64,000 bases of DNA from Nostoc cf. commune SO-36 (GTDB lineage Bacteria; Cyanobacteriota; Cyanobacteriia; Cyanobacteriales; Nostocaceae): NCBI RefSeq assembly GCF_023734775.1, contig NZ_AP025732.1, positions 434,001 through 498,000 of the forward strand, given 5' to 3'. A program made the position numbers and the translations under genes. Of this stretch, positions 34,689 through 45,043 are shown in pieces. The notes under the pieces were generated by a model that worked only from the letters and a program-made list of their open reading frames with translations, made no database searches and was not told the DNA's origin. Each line of letters starts with the position of its first letter. The first letter of the stretch is position 1.

Positions 34689-34916
34689 CAATGTAAAAGC
34701 TTGTTTGAGACTGGCTTTCTCGTTAAGTTGACTACCAATGAAGCTTGCGCCCCTACGTACCCTGGGTACGCTTACGCGAAGGCAAAGCGTCCCGCAGGGA
34801 TGGGATATTTTTTTAACTGGAAGTCCCTAAAGGGAAAATTTCTCCCGTCTCATCAGGAATCTATCTGGTAAAACTTGTTTATATATTTAGGAAAAACGAA
34901 CAAGGAAATCAACACG

Positions 34917-35681
34917 ATGAAATTTGGTATTGATATTGGACACAATTGCCCTCCTCACGATACAGGAGCAACAGGCATTAAACAAGAAGACGTTTTAACT
35001 AAAGCAGTTGGTACGCGACTGATACAAAAACTCAAAGCAGCAGGCCATACCGTTATTGATTGCACTCCTACAAGTGCTAGCAATATAAATGATTCTCTAA
35101 GACAGCGAGTCAATAAAGCGAATGTTAATAATGTTAACGTCTTTGTCTCGATTCACTTTAATAAATTCAACACTAAAGTTAACGGTACAGAGATTTTCGC
35201 TATTAGTAATACATCAAAAGGTATTGCTCAATCAGTTTTAAAAGAGATTCTAAAACTTGGATTTAATGACAGAAAGGTTAAAAATTCAGGCTTTTTTGTT
35301 CTGAAGAATACACAAATGCCAGCTATTTTAATTGAATGCTGTTTTTGTGACTCCACGGATGATATGAATCGCTTTGATGCCGAAAAAATGGCAGAGGCAA
35401 TTAAAGATGGATTAATTGGTGAATCAGATGATGATGCACCCAAATCTGATAAAGATTATATTTTGGAAATCACAACACAAACTGTTTTAAAGCCTTCTAC
35501 AGAACAGGCATCAGAACTGCCAAAAGATTCTCTAATTGATATTGAGCCAGGCAGTTACCCAATTTTAGATGTCCGTTTTGAGGAAAACCATTATTGGGTT
35601 AAGTGGCCTGATAAAAGTAAAGGAAATAGAGATGAGCATTTTGTTTTTGCTGGATATAGTAAAGTTAAGGAAAAAGATTAA
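34917..35681 (+). CDS. N-acetylmuramoyl-L-alanine amidase (Amidase_3)
   Basis: 254 residues from ATG 34917 (AAGGAAA upstream; an ATG-less extension to 34875 is less likely). Zinc ligands appear in FGIDIGHNCPPHDTGATG (His), VFVSIHFNKF (His) and the general-base ILIECCFCD (Glu). The C-terminal ~80 residues (KDYILEITTQTVLKPSTEQ and onward) form an added domain resembling an SH3-like binding module. No signal peptide is visible, unlike AmiC-type envelope amidases. It is followed by a second peptidoglycan hydrolase with the same feature. Confidence 0.85.
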   Translation: MKFGIDIGHNCPPHDTGATGIKQEDVLTKAVGTRLIQKLKAAGHTVIDCTPTSASNINDSLRQRVNKANVNNVNVFVSIHFNKFNTKVNGTEIFAISNTSKGIAQSVLKEILKLGFNDRKVKNSGFFVLKNTQMPAILIECCFCDSTDDMNRFDAEKMAEAIKDGLIGESDDDAPKSDKDYILEITTQTVLKPSTEQASELPKDSLIDIEPGSYPILDVRFEENHYWVKWPDKSKGNRDEHFVFAGYSKVKEKD

Positions 35682-35693
35682 ATAATCATATAA

Positions 35694-35835
35694 TATGTCA
35701 TTGCGAATGCAACGAAGTGGAATGTTCGCGGAGCGTCTCGTTGGCGCAGCCTAAGAAGAGAAGCAATCGCAAAGGTTTGGGATTACCGCGCTCCGTACCC
35801 TGCGGGTTCCGCCCTTGGCGGTACGCAATGACATA
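35694..35835. repeat. Repeat with inverted ends TATGTCATTGCG (142 bp)
   Basis: It begins TATGTCATTGCG and ends CGCAATGACATA, perfect 12-bp inverted ends. Inside are GTTCGCGGAGCGTCTCG and TTGGCGGTACGCAATG motifs. It is MITE-like and non-coding and separates the two peptidoglycan hydrolase genes. A similar GTCATTGCGA-ended repeat is widespread in bacteria. Confidence 0.75.
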
Positions 35836-35961
35836 AGTATTAAGTCCAACATGATATAAAACTGTATTGCGCTCAACTCAGAAGTGCTATAACATCTAGA
35901 CCAGATTCCCAACTTTTCTAAGAAGTTAGGCATCTACAAATACTTTTAAGAGGACAAAGCT

Positions 35962-37527
35962 ATGTCATTACTAGATGATTTAGTCAAAAACTATTTTAAT
36001 AAAGATTTAGCAACAATATTTACACAAGTTGGTGTTGAAAGTGCAAAAATTACCGCGATAAATCGGCAAATTCTCAAAGAAGTTACCCTCGCTCAATGGT
36101 TGTTAGAGTCTGCTAGAGGTAAAAGTGAACTGGCTATCAATGCTAACAATTTTGCCGGATTAAAATGGCGAAATCCTGATATGAAAGGGTTTGCCGAACC
36201 TTTAAAAATCAAAGTTCCTTCTGAGCTAGTAGAAGTGGAATTCTGTAAGTTCCAAGATATTGATGCCTTTATTGTTGGTTATTGGAAATTTCTAACTCGC
36301 TCTCCTTATAAAGGCTTAGAAGATCATACCAATACGCCAGAAAACTTTCTTGGCTTTCTTCAGGGTAAAGGCTATTCATCTGATCCTAAATATGTTAGTA
36401 AAGTTGTAGACTTACTTCCAGAGGCACAAAAGTTACTGGCTAATGCGGGTGGAGTTGTCATTCCTGCTTCAGTGGAACAACTTCAGTTAATTCGTGTTCC
36501 AAAAGAAGTTGAATTAGGACAAAATTTTCGGATTGAAGGCGTAGCACGTTTAACCGACAGTGGCAAACTTTTGTCGATTATGATCGACAATCAACTTCCG
36601 GCTGCAAGTGTACCAATTAGTGAGGATGGGAAATGGCAATTTGATTTCGTCTTTAAACAAGAAGGCGATCGCCGCATGATAATTGCCATTGATGATCAAA
36701 CTCTAGAGATCAAAATTAAAGTTATTGTTCCTTTCGATAACAAAGACGACGAGAATACTCAACAACCGACAGCATCCAGTTTACCAGGAGCGAAGGTAAT
36801 TAAACTCGGTGGTAGTGTAGGAATTGGCGGAGTCAATAAAGCTGATGATGTTAAGGCTATAAAAGCGCGATTGCATGAGCTAGGCTACAGATGGGTAGGC
36901 GATCCTAACAGTGCAGACAGAGACAGAGGATTATTTGACGCGATCAAATTATTTCAATCAATTATTGCTGGCCGCAGTACTGTTAATGGTGATGGTCGAG
37001 TTGATGTTGGTGGAATAACTCATCGATGGTTGCAAGCAGCTAATGCACCACGGTGGGAGTTGATGCCAAAAAGCGACCCTGATAATGGTTTTGTTAACGG
37101 TGAACTAGAAGACACTCAAGATAACCACGATTTTGGAACACACTGGTTAGCTGATGTGATCAAAAAAATTGCCCAAGACTATCAAAACAGTTATCGTAAA
37201 ACTTACCCCACAGCTGCTCGATTCGCAATTAACGATGTTAGCCTTCCTCATGGAGGCGATACTCCTGACCATAGAGGGCATGAAACTGGCATGATGTGCG
37301 ATGTTTACTTACCCAAAAAAAATGGAAATTTCGGTGGCATTGTTTGGTCAAGTTCTGAATACGATCAAGATGCTGCACGAGCTATTCTTAAGTCTATTGG
37401 TAAGCAAAAGCTGGTACGGGCAGTCTTTTTCAACGATCAACAGCTAATTAAAGAGAGACTTTGTGTTTCTCTGAGTGGTCACGATAATCACATTCATTTT
37501 GAAATTAACCCACCAGTAAGGAGTTAA
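35962..37527 (+). CDS. Multidomain peptidoglycan hydrolase (glucosaminidase + endopeptidase-like)
   Basis: 521 residues. Residues 1-160 are a FlgJ-type glucosaminidase (EVTLAQWLLESARGKSELA, NNFAGLKWR, YWKFLTRSPYKGL). Residues 170-255 look Ig-like (ELGQNFRIEGVARLTDSGKL). Residues 275-350 form a peptidoglycan-binding-like helix bundle (ADDVKAIKARLHELGYRW). The C-terminus (about 390-521) has SLPHGGDTPDHRGHETG and SGHDNHIHFEI, resembling zinc-dependent MepA/M74 murein endopeptidases. There is a good Shine-Dalgarno (AAGAGGA) and no signal peptide, so export would need lysis or another route. Confidence 0.8.
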   Translation: MSLLDDLVKNYFNKDLATIFTQVGVESAKITAINRQILKEVTLAQWLLESARGKSELAINANNFAGLKWRNPDMKGFAEPLKIKVPSELVEVEFCKFQDIDAFIVGYWKFLTRSPYKGLEDHTNTPENFLGFLQGKGYSSDPKYVSKVVDLLPEAQKLLANAGGVVIPASVEQLQLIRVPKEVELGQNFRIEGVARLTDSGKLLSIMIDNQLPAASVPISEDGKWQFDFVFKQEGDRRMIIAIDDQTLEIKIKVIVPFDNKDDENTQQPTASSLPGAKVIKLGGSVGIGGVNKADDVKAIKARLHELGYRWVGDPNSADRDRGLFDAIKLFQSIIAGRSTVNGDGRVDVGGITHRWLQAANAPRWELMPKSDPDNGFVNGELEDTQDNHDFGTHWLADVIKKIAQDYQNSYRKTYPTAARFAINDVSLPHGGDTPDHRGHETGMMCDVYLPKKNGNFGGIVWSSSEYDQDAARAILKSIGKQKLVRAVFFNDQQLIKERLCVSLSGHDNHIHFEINPPVRS

Positions 37528-37546
37528 TTGTTAGTGAGTTTAACTT

Positions 37547-38905
37547 TTACAATTTCTGCCCTGCGTAAATCGAGCGCACTTCACCGTTACGGCGGATAAC
37601 AGCTTCGCCATTACTGACATCTACTAGTGTCCAACCGCTTGAGCCAATGCTTTCACCCATATTTATGCGGCGAGTCACACCATCGATTTTAAACAAAGCG
37701 GCGGATTTGTCGCCCAATTCTAGCAATCCCTCTAAGGTATTACTGGGAGCCTCTGCGATCGCAGTTGGTGGATATACTTGTTCTTGGGTAATAGTTGGTT
37801 CTGATGGGGCGAGTGCTGCACGTAATGGAACTACTGGTAAGGCAGGCAGAGGCTTGGGTGCTTGCCGCACGGTAATAGGTGCAGTTTTTGCTGCCACAGG
37901 TTGGAGTTCGGCTCGTACAGCCGCAGCTAACATATTGACGGTTACAGGCTTGCCAGCTTGTCGCACTGTATTCAGGGCATTTTTCACAACATTAGGTTGA
38001 GATCCCTTTAACACACTGGCAACTTGTGGTAAAAGTGTGGGAGTCCCAGGAATAGCTGGGAGGGCATAGCGCATTGGCGACGGCGCTTGATAAACGGGAA
38101 CATAAATGCGCTCAACAACGTTTCCAGAACGGTTGGGGGCTGGTAGTGTATTGTTGCTAGCTAAAAGTGGAAGTGCTGGTAGATTAGCAGTTGTTTGTTC
38201 GTTACTAACGGCTATTTGGTTAGTATTTGCCTGACTGGAGAATCTAGGACTGAAAGATTTTTGATGGGGCGTTGCTCCTTGCTTGTCTATAACAGCCAGC
38301 GCTTGGAGCATATAGTCAACTAACTCTGCCTCAATTTCTGTTTTTACAGGCAACTGTGACTGCGGTTGCTGTATTAGAAGCGCTGACTCAGGCAATTTGG
38401 TATTTAAAAGATACACAACTCCAGACTGTACTAGGTAGATCATACCAGCGATCGCCACGCCTAAAGTTGTTCCGACAATCAGCAGTTTGCCCAAAGCAGG
38501 ACTACTTTTCTGACGCTTTTTACTAACTGGTTTAACGGCGGCACCGTCAAATAAAACGGTACTCAATTGCTTATGATTATCTTGAGCAACCGACTGTAGT
38601 GGCTGGTTCAATGTGTTCGGTAATATCTGTGGTATCGTAACCGTTTGCGGAGGCACGTATTCTGGAGGCGATTGGTGTTGGGCTTGGGCAGAAACCCCAG
38701 CAACAGATTGGCTTGGTTTTTTCTGACTACTGTGCCTAACAGTTTGAGAAGGCAGATTACCACTAACATCCAGAATGTAGTCGATATCGGCAAAGAGTTC
38801 ATCCATGAGGCCATCAGCATAGTTTTCTATCGACCAAGGCTCGTTGGCGATTAAGTCTTCTGATGGTTCTGGTACTATGAGACGGGTGCTGGCTTCTTGT
38901 AACAT
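37547..38905 (-). CDS. Single-pass membrane protein with PilP/GspC-like C-terminus
   Basis: 452 residues. An acidic N-terminus (about 1-50) and a low-complexity Gln/Pro/Ser stretch precede one membrane span (LGKLLIVGTTLGVAIAGMIY, about 142-165). A long Pro/Ala-rich periplasmic linker follows, and then a compact domain LEGLLELGDKSAALFKIDG, with INMGESIGSSGWTLVDV and EAVIRRNGEVRSIYAGQKL. That last domain resembles the homology region of PilP/GspC pilus or secretion proteins. The cyanobacterial role is unknown; type IV pilus association is a guess from the domain. Confidence 0.7.
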   Translation of the reverse strand: MLQEASTRLIVPEPSEDLIANEPWSIENYADGLMDELFADIDYILDVSGNLPSQTVRHSSQKKPSQSVAGVSAQAQHQSPPEYVPPQTVTIPQILPNTLNQPLQSVAQDNHKQLSTVLFDGAAVKPVSKKRQKSSPALGKLLIVGTTLGVAIAGMIYLVQSGVVYLLNTKLPESALLIQQPQSQLPVKTEIEAELVDYMLQALAVIDKQGATPHQKSFSPRFSSQANTNQIAVSNEQTTANLPALPLLASNNTLPAPNRSGNVVERIYVPVYQAPSPMRYALPAIPGTPTLLPQVASVLKGSQPNVVKNALNTVRQAGKPVTVNMLAAAVRAELQPVAAKTAPITVRQAPKPLPALPVVPLRAALAPSEPTITQEQVYPPTAIAEAPSNTLEGLLELGDKSAALFKIDGVTRRINMGESIGSSGWTLVDVSNGEAVIRRNGEVRSIYAGQKL

Positions 38906-39047
38906 AGACGTTCTGGGTTGTTGCTAGGACGGGGAAACGCCGCCCCTACGATTATTCAGAGAAGGCAGGAGGCAGGAGGAAAGAAGTATGAATCAAAATT
39001 TTAGTTTTGGGTCATTACCCAGTTTAAAAGAAGAATTGTATTGAGCC

Positions 39048-39239
39048 TCAAGTGCCGCGAGATACAAAGCTTCTTGCTTCAATTCCACACAGTTGCGTGT
39101 AGGTTACTCCTGCCTCCTGAATAATCAAACATCCAATCCCCGTCCTATTAAGACGAGTTGATTGAGCGTTGGTATTAAACTCAACTTTCACCTGAGGATT
39201 GTTGATGATGGCAGTAGTAATATTTATGTCATCTATCAT
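39048..39239 (-). CDS. Small hypothetical protein
   Basis: 63 residues from ATG 39239, preceded by GGGAG seven bases upstream. MIDDINITTAIINNPQVKVE is followed by a serine/threonine-rich middle and LIIQEAGVTYTQLCGIEAR. No family is recognised. The good ribosome-binding site is the main support. It lies between the membrane protein and mnmG on the same strand. Confidence 0.4.
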   Translation of the reverse strand: MIDDINITTAIINNPQVKVEFNTNAQSTRLNRTGIGCLIIQEAGVTYTQLCGIEARSFVSRGT

Positions 39240-39286
39240 ACCAATCTCCCTTCTTACTACTATACTCAGTCTTTATGAACTTGGTG

Positions 39287-41209
39287 TTAAGCTAACGCCG
39301 GAAACTGTTGCTGGTTATTGGTTCTACGTAATTCTAGATATAATAATAAAGCATTAATATCTGCTGGGTTTACGCCACCAATACGTGCAGCTTGACCAAG
39401 AGTAAGTGGTTTTACGTGGGTCAATTTTTCCCGTGCCTCTTTGGAAAGAGTATCAATTGTTGTGTAATCTAAATCCGCAGGTAACTGACGGTGTGCTTGG
39501 CGGGCAATTTGATCAATTTGATTTTGTTGTCTAGCGAGATAGCCAGAATACTTAATCTCAATTTCTGCGCCTTCTTTCTCGGCACGGTTGAGGTCGGGGT
39601 TTCCCAATCCAAACCTATCAAGGTCAACGTAATGGAATCCTGGCCGCCGCAGCAAGTCGTTGAGGGTAATTGAACCTTTAATTGCTTGTTGGGTATTAGA
39701 TGCGATCGCTATTCCCATTTCATCATGTTCTTTAACTCGTGTGACTTGCAATCTTTGTTTTTCTGTGGTAATGTTACCCTGTTTTTTGGTAAACATATCC
39801 CATCGGCGATCGTCAATTAAACCAATCTCCCGTCCCAAAGGTGTCAAACGCTGGTCGGCGTTGTCAGAACGCAATATCAATCGGTACTCTGACCTACTGG
39901 TGAGCATCCGGTAAGGTTCCCGCAGGTCTTTTGTACACAAGTCATCAACTAGCGTCCCAATGTAACTTTGCTCGCGGGCAAAGACAATCATTTCTTGAGA
40001 ACGAACAAATCGAGCTGCGTTAATTCCCGCTACCAGCCCTTGAGCAGCAGCTTCTTCATAACCTGTAGTGCCGTTAATCTGCCCAGCACAAAATAGTCCA
40101 GCAATCTTTTTAGTCATCAGTGTGGGGTAACACTGAGTTGCAGGTAAATAATCATATTCAACAGCATAAGCCGGACGCAGCATCACACATTTTTCCAAAC
40201 CGGGGAGAGTCCGCAACATTTGCAGTTGCAAATTTTCTGGCAACCCTGTAGAAAAACCTTGAATATAAAGTTCGGGTATATCTCTTCCTTCCGGTTCAAT
40301 AAAGATTTGATGGCTTTCCTTATCAGCGAAACGCACAATCTTATCTTCAATACTGGGACAATAGCGCGGCCCTTTAGCTTCCACCCAACCGCCATAAACC
40401 GGCGACAGGTGCAAATTTTCCCGAATTAGGCGATGGGTTTCGGCAGTTGTGCGGGTAATGTAGCAAGGCATTTGTTCCCGTTCTACCCACACATCCGGGT
40501 CAAAACTGAACCAGCGCACATCTTCATCCCCTGGCTGGATTAGCATTTTACTATAATCCACCGATCGCTTGTCTACTCTTGCTGGAGTTCCAGTTTTAAG
40601 TCTGCCGGTTTCAAATCCCAGGCGATTTAGTGTTTGTGTCAATCCCTCAGCTGCAAATTCCCCAGCACGTCCGGCTGGCATTGATTTGTTACCAACCCAG
40701 ATTTTCCCTCCCAGGAAGGTGCCAGTTGTCAAGATGACTGCTTTACATTGGAACCCGACACCAAAATAAGTTTCAACGCCGATGACTTCACCATTAGCAC
40801 CCAGCACCAAGTCTGTTGTCATACTTTCGCGGATTGTCAAGTTTTCTTGATTCTCAACAATATTTTTCATCACCGCTGCATATTCGCGCTTGTCCGTCTG
40901 GGCGCGTAATGCCCAAACAGCAGGACCCCGTGAAGAGTTGAGGATACGTTTTTGCAGGTAGGTGCGGTCTGCGACTTTACCAATTTCTCCGCCGAGTGCA
41001 TCTACCTCATGGGTCAACTGAGATTTGGCTGGGCCACCCACTGCTGGGTTACAAGGTTGCCAAGCGATTTTATCCAAGTTGAGCGTCAATAGCAGGGTAC
41101 GACAACCGAGGCGTGCAGAGGCGAGAGCTGCTTCGCAACCGGAGTGACCTGCACCGACGACTATGACATCAAAAGCGTCTTGGAATTCAACGGAATTGTG
41201 CATGGTCAT
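39287..41209 (-). CDS. mnmG: tRNA uridine 5-carboxymethylaminomethyl modification enzyme MnmG (GidA)
   Basis: About 640 residues from ATG 41209 (or 41203); an in-frame start at 41299 adds an unconserved 30-residue leader. FAD binding is at [59 protein letters not shown] and [19 protein letters not shown] are GidA signatures. The C-terminal helical domain ends with [21 protein letters not shown]. With MnmE it makes cmnm5U34 in tRNAs. No mnmE is nearby. Confidence 0.95.
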   Translation of the reverse strand: MTMHNSVEFQDAFDVIVVGAGHSGCEAALASARLGCRTLLLTLNLDKIAWQPCNPAVGGPAKSQLTHEVDALGGEIGKVADRTYLQKRILNSSRGPAVWALRAQTDKREYAAVMKNIVENQENLTIRESMTTDLVLGANGEVIGVETYFGVGFQCKAVILTTGTFLGGKIWVGNKSMPAGRAGEFAAEGLTQTLNRLGFETGRLKTGTPARVDKRSVDYSKMLIQPGDEDVRWFSFDPDVWVEREQMPCYITRTTAETHRLIRENLHLSPVYGGWVEAKGPRYCPSIEDKIVRFADKESHQIFIEPEGRDIPELYIQGFSTGLPENLQLQMLRTLPGLEKCVMLRPAYAVEYDYLPATQCYPTLMTKKIAGLFCAGQINGTTGYEEAAAQGLVAGINAARFVRSQEMIVFAREQSYIGTLVDDLCTKDLREPYRMLTSRSEYRLILRSDNADQRLTPLGREIGLIDDRRWDMFTKKQGNITTEKQRLQVTRVKEHDEMGIAIASNTQQAIKGSITLNDLLRRPGFHYVDLDRFGLGNPDLNRAEKEGAEIEIKYSGYLARQQNQIDQIARQAHRQLPADLDYTTIDTLSKEAREKLTHVKPLTLGQAARIGGVNPADINALLLYLELRRTNNQQQFPALA

Positions 41210-41432
41210 ACTTACAGGATCGGCAAGCTTAGAGTTCTTTTCAATTTTAACTGTTCCAGTGATTTCATGGATGCATCTTTCTAATAAAAAAGCTATCAAA
41301 TTTACTAGGACTCAATTAAAGGCAAGTTTATCCTTTTAACCTTAATCAAAAATATAATATTTTTACAATTTGTGACGAATTTCCGGGTTATTTATTACAG
41401 TTATTGTTCATATAAATTGGACATCTACAAAA

Positions 41433-41648
41433 TTGAAGAAGAATTCAGAAGTCAGAATTCAGGAGTCAGAATAAATCAGTGGGGGATGCAGACCCACCAC
41501 TGATTTAAGACCACCAAATTTTCAATTTGGTGGGGTTTTAAACCCGTTTGTTCAGACGCGACGCTCGAATACTCGCTAACGCTACGCTATCCACCACTCG
41601 TACAGAATTAATACTGAATTCTGACTCCTGACTCCTGAATTCTGTTTA
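41433..41648. repeat. Dispersed repeat family A, copy 2 (216 bp, inverted)
   Basis: The same inverted GAATTCAGGAGTCAG / CTGACTCCTGAATTC ends as copies 1 and 3, with the conserved hairpin at 41511-41533 (CCACCAAATT, loop TTC, AATTTGGTGG). It is shorter than copies 1 and 3 by loss of interior units. The flanks (41210-41432, 41649-41754) are AT-rich with no gene. Confidence 0.8.
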
Positions 41649-41754
41649 GATAATTTTACTTCGATTAATTATCTGTCTGCTAAACCATAAATAACAGATA
41701 TTTGCCAAAAGCTTATTGATTTTATTCTTGAATTAACTAAGAAATTATTTAAAA

Positions 41755-42624
41755 ATGAAACTCAGCATCAAGAAGAAAAATATTACCAAATTTCTTAGAA
41801 AAGCAACTTTCATCATTATAGTTATCTTGATGATTTTTGTTTTAGTAGCTAGCAATGAAATTACTAACCACAAAATTGCTATAACTGCCCAACCATTAAA
41901 CGGATGCTTGATTACTGATTCATTACCTTGTACAGATACCTCTAAAAATATAAAATTAGACCCATTTATTCCTGATACAAAATTAAATGCTCAACAGCGT
42001 TTTTTATCTGCGATCGCTAGAAATTTATCCACAATTCCCCAGCTTGGTACTTATGAATATATTTTGCTGCGGATGTATGGCGCAGTATTCGTAAATCCAG
42101 ATATTGGAATTAAACTACCGCCAAGAAATATCTTTACTAATGAACAAGAAACCCAAGATTTTCAAGCTGGTTTAACAATGGGTCATGTTGATGGCACTAA
42201 CGACTGTTACTTACAAAAATCGGCTGCTGATGCTTTGAATAAAGCACGAATCCAGCAACAGATTCCGCTAAAATCTGGTTATGGTTCTGGTGATTGTACT
42301 CGCACTTTCAACACCAATTTAAGATTTTGGCATAAATATGCTAATAATCAAGTTTTAGCAAAAGTTCAACAGGGTAAAGAAACAAAAATTCTTGGTCTAG
42401 TTGCACCTCCAGGAACTTCACAACATCTCTGGGGATTAGCCATTGATTTACGCGTTGGCAGTAAAGAACAAAGAAAAGCTCTTAATCAAAATGGTTGGTT
42501 TCAAACTGTAGAAAACGATATGCCACATTGGACTTATGTAGGTTTATCTGAAGAAAGTTTACCTCTGTTTGGTTTTAAGAAAAAAGCTATTCGAGGTATT
42601 ACTTATTGGACTACGCCACTATGA
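41755..42624 (+). CDS. VanY/M15-type D-alanyl-D-alanine carboxypeptidase-like protein
   Basis: 289 residues. An N-terminal membrane anchor (FIIIVILMIFVLVASN) is followed by a periplasmic domain. The M15 zinc motif SQHLWGLAIDLR (SxHxxGxAxD, about 224-235) and MPHWTYVG (third ligand, about 262-269) are both present. Such enzymes trim peptidoglycan stem peptides or act on D-Ala ends. SGYGSGDCTRTFNTNLRFWHKY precedes the motif. No vancomycin-resistance-like genes are near. Confidence 0.82.
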   Translation: MKLSIKKKNITKFLRKATFIIIVILMIFVLVASNEITNHKIAITAQPLNGCLITDSLPCTDTSKNIKLDPFIPDTKLNAQQRFLSAIARNLSTIPQLGTYEYILLRMYGAVFVNPDIGIKLPPRNIFTNEQETQDFQAGLTMGHVDGTNDCYLQKSAADALNKARIQQQIPLKSGYGSGDCTRTFNTNLRFWHKYANNQVLAKVQQGKETKILGLVAPPGTSQHLWGLAIDLRVGSKEQRKALNQNGWFQTVENDMPHWTYVGLSEESLPLFGFKKKAIRGITYWTTPL

Positions 42625-42687
42625 TTGTTAGATAGCATGAAAACTTGGGAATACTAATATAAAATATGTATTGTCAGGGATTTAGCT

Positions 42688-44157
42688 ATGCCAAATGAAA
42701 CTGCTAACCAGGAGCAAACCTTCCTGATTGATTTATTAAGAGCAACTTATCAAAATCAAGAAATATCTCCATTTTTGCAACAGAACTTAAGTAAACTCAA
42801 TGATAATTTAGCTTTAATGTTGCGAAAATGGGTAAGCGATCGCTTTGCGAAAGAACCTGCCAATGCTACTAATATAGTTGGAGTCATTATCAAGCTGAGT
42901 ACCATTATTCAAGGCTTTGAACAAGGAAACCCTGCGAGTAATTTGGAAATTGCGATCGCAGGTTATGAAGCAGTTTTACAAGTGTGTATCCGTGAAGATT
43001 TTCCTAAAGAATGGAATATTGCCCAGCAAGCTTTAGTAAAAGCTTATCAGCAACGCCAAAATATACTCTCCAAAACTCTTGGCAAACTGCGTGAGAAAAC
43101 TGTGCAAACTCAAAATCAAATCAATATAGTAACTGAGCAACTACAGCAGGAATTACAGGAAGCAAAGCTACAATTTAATGATTTAAGAACAAGAATTACG
43201 CAGCTAAAACAAGAAGTATCTAGTTCCGATTCAGCGCATGAAACAATATCTTTAATAGCTGAGTTTCAAGATTTAAAACAGCGCCAGATGCGTTTAGAAA
43301 AGTTTGCTAACACGGCGAATGTTTCATCCAACACTGAGCAATTCAATACAGCTATCTTTTATGATATCGAAAATTTAACAATGGGTAGAAGTAACCCATT
43401 GTTAAATTTCTCTCTCAAGCAAATTCAAACCAATTTAGAAAAAACTACCCTAGTTAATAAAATTGCTATCCAATGTGCTTATGCTGACTGGAGTGATTCT
43501 CGATTAAGACTACTAAAGAATGAAATTCAAGAGCTTGGTATTGAAGCAATTCAAATTTTTGATTATAGTCACAAACGAAACGCAGCAGATATGCAATTGG
43601 CAATTGATGTTATGGAATTAGCTCAAAGCCGTCCTACATTGCAAGTTTTTGTTATTATCTCAGGTGATGGTGCATTCGCCGCTTTAGCTAAAAAGCTCCA
43701 TGAATATGGAAAAACTGTAATCGGATGTGCTTATGAAGGACAAATTAATCGTATTCTGAAGTCTGTTTGCGATTGCTTTATACCTATACCTACTCCCCAA
43801 CCGAAAATAGAGGATATTCCAATTAAGGAAGTAGCTAGCGAGAGTCAATTAAATGATGATATTTTAGTAGTAACTAAGAAAGCTTTGCAGGATTTGAAGA
43901 AGGATGTTGGGCAATTAAGTCAGCTGCAAAAAGGTGGCATTCATTTACCTGAAATTCACAAAATATTGAGAAATAATATCCCATGCTTTGATCAAAAAAG
44001 AAAAAATCACGGTAAAAATTTAACAGTTTTTTTGAGTAAAGTTATTAAAGGAACAGATATTTGTCTATCGATTGACAATAACAAATTAATGTTGAGAGAA
44101 ATGTTAACTATAGGCTCTAATGGATTATCGAATAGAACTTCTAAAGCATCAAATTGA
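42688..44157 (+). CDS. NYN-domain RNase-like protein with C-terminal OST-HTH
   Basis: 489 residues. A helical N-terminus (1-125) is followed by a coiled coil (about 126-205, KLREKTVQTQNQINIV then QQELQEAKLQFNDLRTRI). The NYN PIN-like domain (about 222-370) has FYDIENLTMG, KRNAADMQLAIDVMEL and FVIISGDGAFAALAKKL, carrying the acidic metal-binding residues. The C-terminus (about 395-475) resembles an OST-HTH/LOTUS RNA-binding module (GIHLPEIHKILRNNIPCFD). This layout suggests RNA cleavage or binding; the target is unknown. Confidence 0.82.
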   Translation: MPNETANQEQTFLIDLLRATYQNQEISPFLQQNLSKLNDNLALMLRKWVSDRFAKEPANATNIVGVIIKLSTIIQGFEQGNPASNLEIAIAGYEAVLQVCIREDFPKEWNIAQQALVKAYQQRQNILSKTLGKLREKTVQTQNQINIVTEQLQQELQEAKLQFNDLRTRITQLKQEVSSSDSAHETISLIAEFQDLKQRQMRLEKFANTANVSSNTEQFNTAIFYDIENLTMGRSNPLLNFSLKQIQTNLEKTTLVNKIAIQCAYADWSDSRLRLLKNEIQELGIEAIQIFDYSHKRNAADMQLAIDVMELAQSRPTLQVFVIISGDGAFAALAKKLHEYGKTVIGCAYEGQINRILKSVCDCFIPIPTPQPKIEDIPIKEVASESQLNDDILVVTKKALQDLKKDVGQLSQLQKGGIHLPEIHKILRNNIPCFDQKRKNHGKNLTVFLSKVIKGTDICLSIDNNKLMLREMLTIGSNGLSNRTSKASN

Positions 44158-44179
44158 GACTTGAAACTTAATTTACATT

Positions 44180-44500
44180 TAGAAGTGAGCGCTCGTAGAG
44201 ATCCACTGCCTGCCCCATTTGTCCTAACACTCGAGATTCTTCGGCTTTTACCATCTCAAATTTGTGCAAATAATTCATGGGTGCGTGGTGTACCCATGTC
44301 TGCATTGTTCACTGGTTTTCTGTGACTCGTTCCAGCAATTTTTCTCACTAATAAGCTGTAGCCGTCGAATACTCCGCCAGAGCCGTGGCAATAGTTGAGG
44401 GTTGTGCCTTGCTTGGAATTTATCTAAAAGATGACAGTAAGCTCCTATGTCTTGCTCTAAAGAGTCTTGAAATAATTACCTTCGTCTGAAATACTCTTGT
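44180..44500 (-). pseudogene. Remnant of a multi-sensor Ser/Thr-histidine kinase
   Basis: On the minus strand, across broken frames, a stretch reads HAPMNYLHKFEMVKAEESRV then LGQMGQAVDLYERS (about 44185-44287). This matches the post-AAA helical region of the very large cyanobacterial HstK-type multi-kinases, where APMN(Y/F)xHK and VLG...A(V/M)ELYDRAI are conserved. A further open piece upstream (LEQDIGAYCHLLDKF) is uncertain. No kinase domain remains, so it is a decayed fragment. Confidence 0.5.
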
Positions 44501-44522
44501 AATATATCGATAACTTGTTTAG

Positions 44523-44978
44523 ATGAATTATTGGCTAATGAAATCAGAACCAGAAGTCTATAGCATTGTTGACCTTCAACGGCAGAGCGAGACTATTTGG
44601 GACGGTGTTCGCAATTATCAAGCTCGCAATTTTTTACGCCAAATGCATGAAAGAGACTTAGCTTTTTTCTATCATTCCAACACTAATTTTCCCGGCATTG
44701 CTGGTTTAATGCGTGTGGTAAAAAAAGATATTGCTGACCCAACTCAGTTTGAGCCAGAAAGTAAATACTACGATCCAAAATCAAGTTCCGAATCTCCTCG
44801 GTGGCAAACAGTTGTAGTAGAATTTGTTGAGACTTTTTCTAACCCGATCTTGCTATCAATACTTAAAGAGAAGTTTAGCGCCGAAGAGCTGATGCTGGTA
44901 AGACAAGGAAATCGATTATCGGTGATGCCTGTCCCTGAAGCAGTAGCTTTGAAGATTCTGGCGATGAAAATCTCCTAG
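44523..44978 (+). CDS. EVE domain-containing protein
   Basis: 151 residues, a single EVE (PUA-like) domain: MNYWLMKSEPEVYSIVDLQR, IWDGVRNYQARNFLRQM, LAFFYHSNTNFPGIAGLMRV, and RWQTVVVEF. EVE domains read modified bases in DNA or RNA; bacterial members are linked to tRNA or restriction biology. It is probably cytoplasmic and monocistronic. Confidence 0.92.
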   Translation: MNYWLMKSEPEVYSIVDLQRQSETIWDGVRNYQARNFLRQMHERDLAFFYHSNTNFPGIAGLMRVVKKDIADPTQFEPESKYYDPKSSSESPRWQTVVVEFVETFSNPILLSILKEKFSAEELMLVRQGNRLSVMPVPEAVALKILAMKIS

Positions 44979-45043
44979 TTGAAAATCATAGCAGCACTCA
45001 AAATTACGAATTACGAATTATCAGTCCATCTATTTGAGTATAA

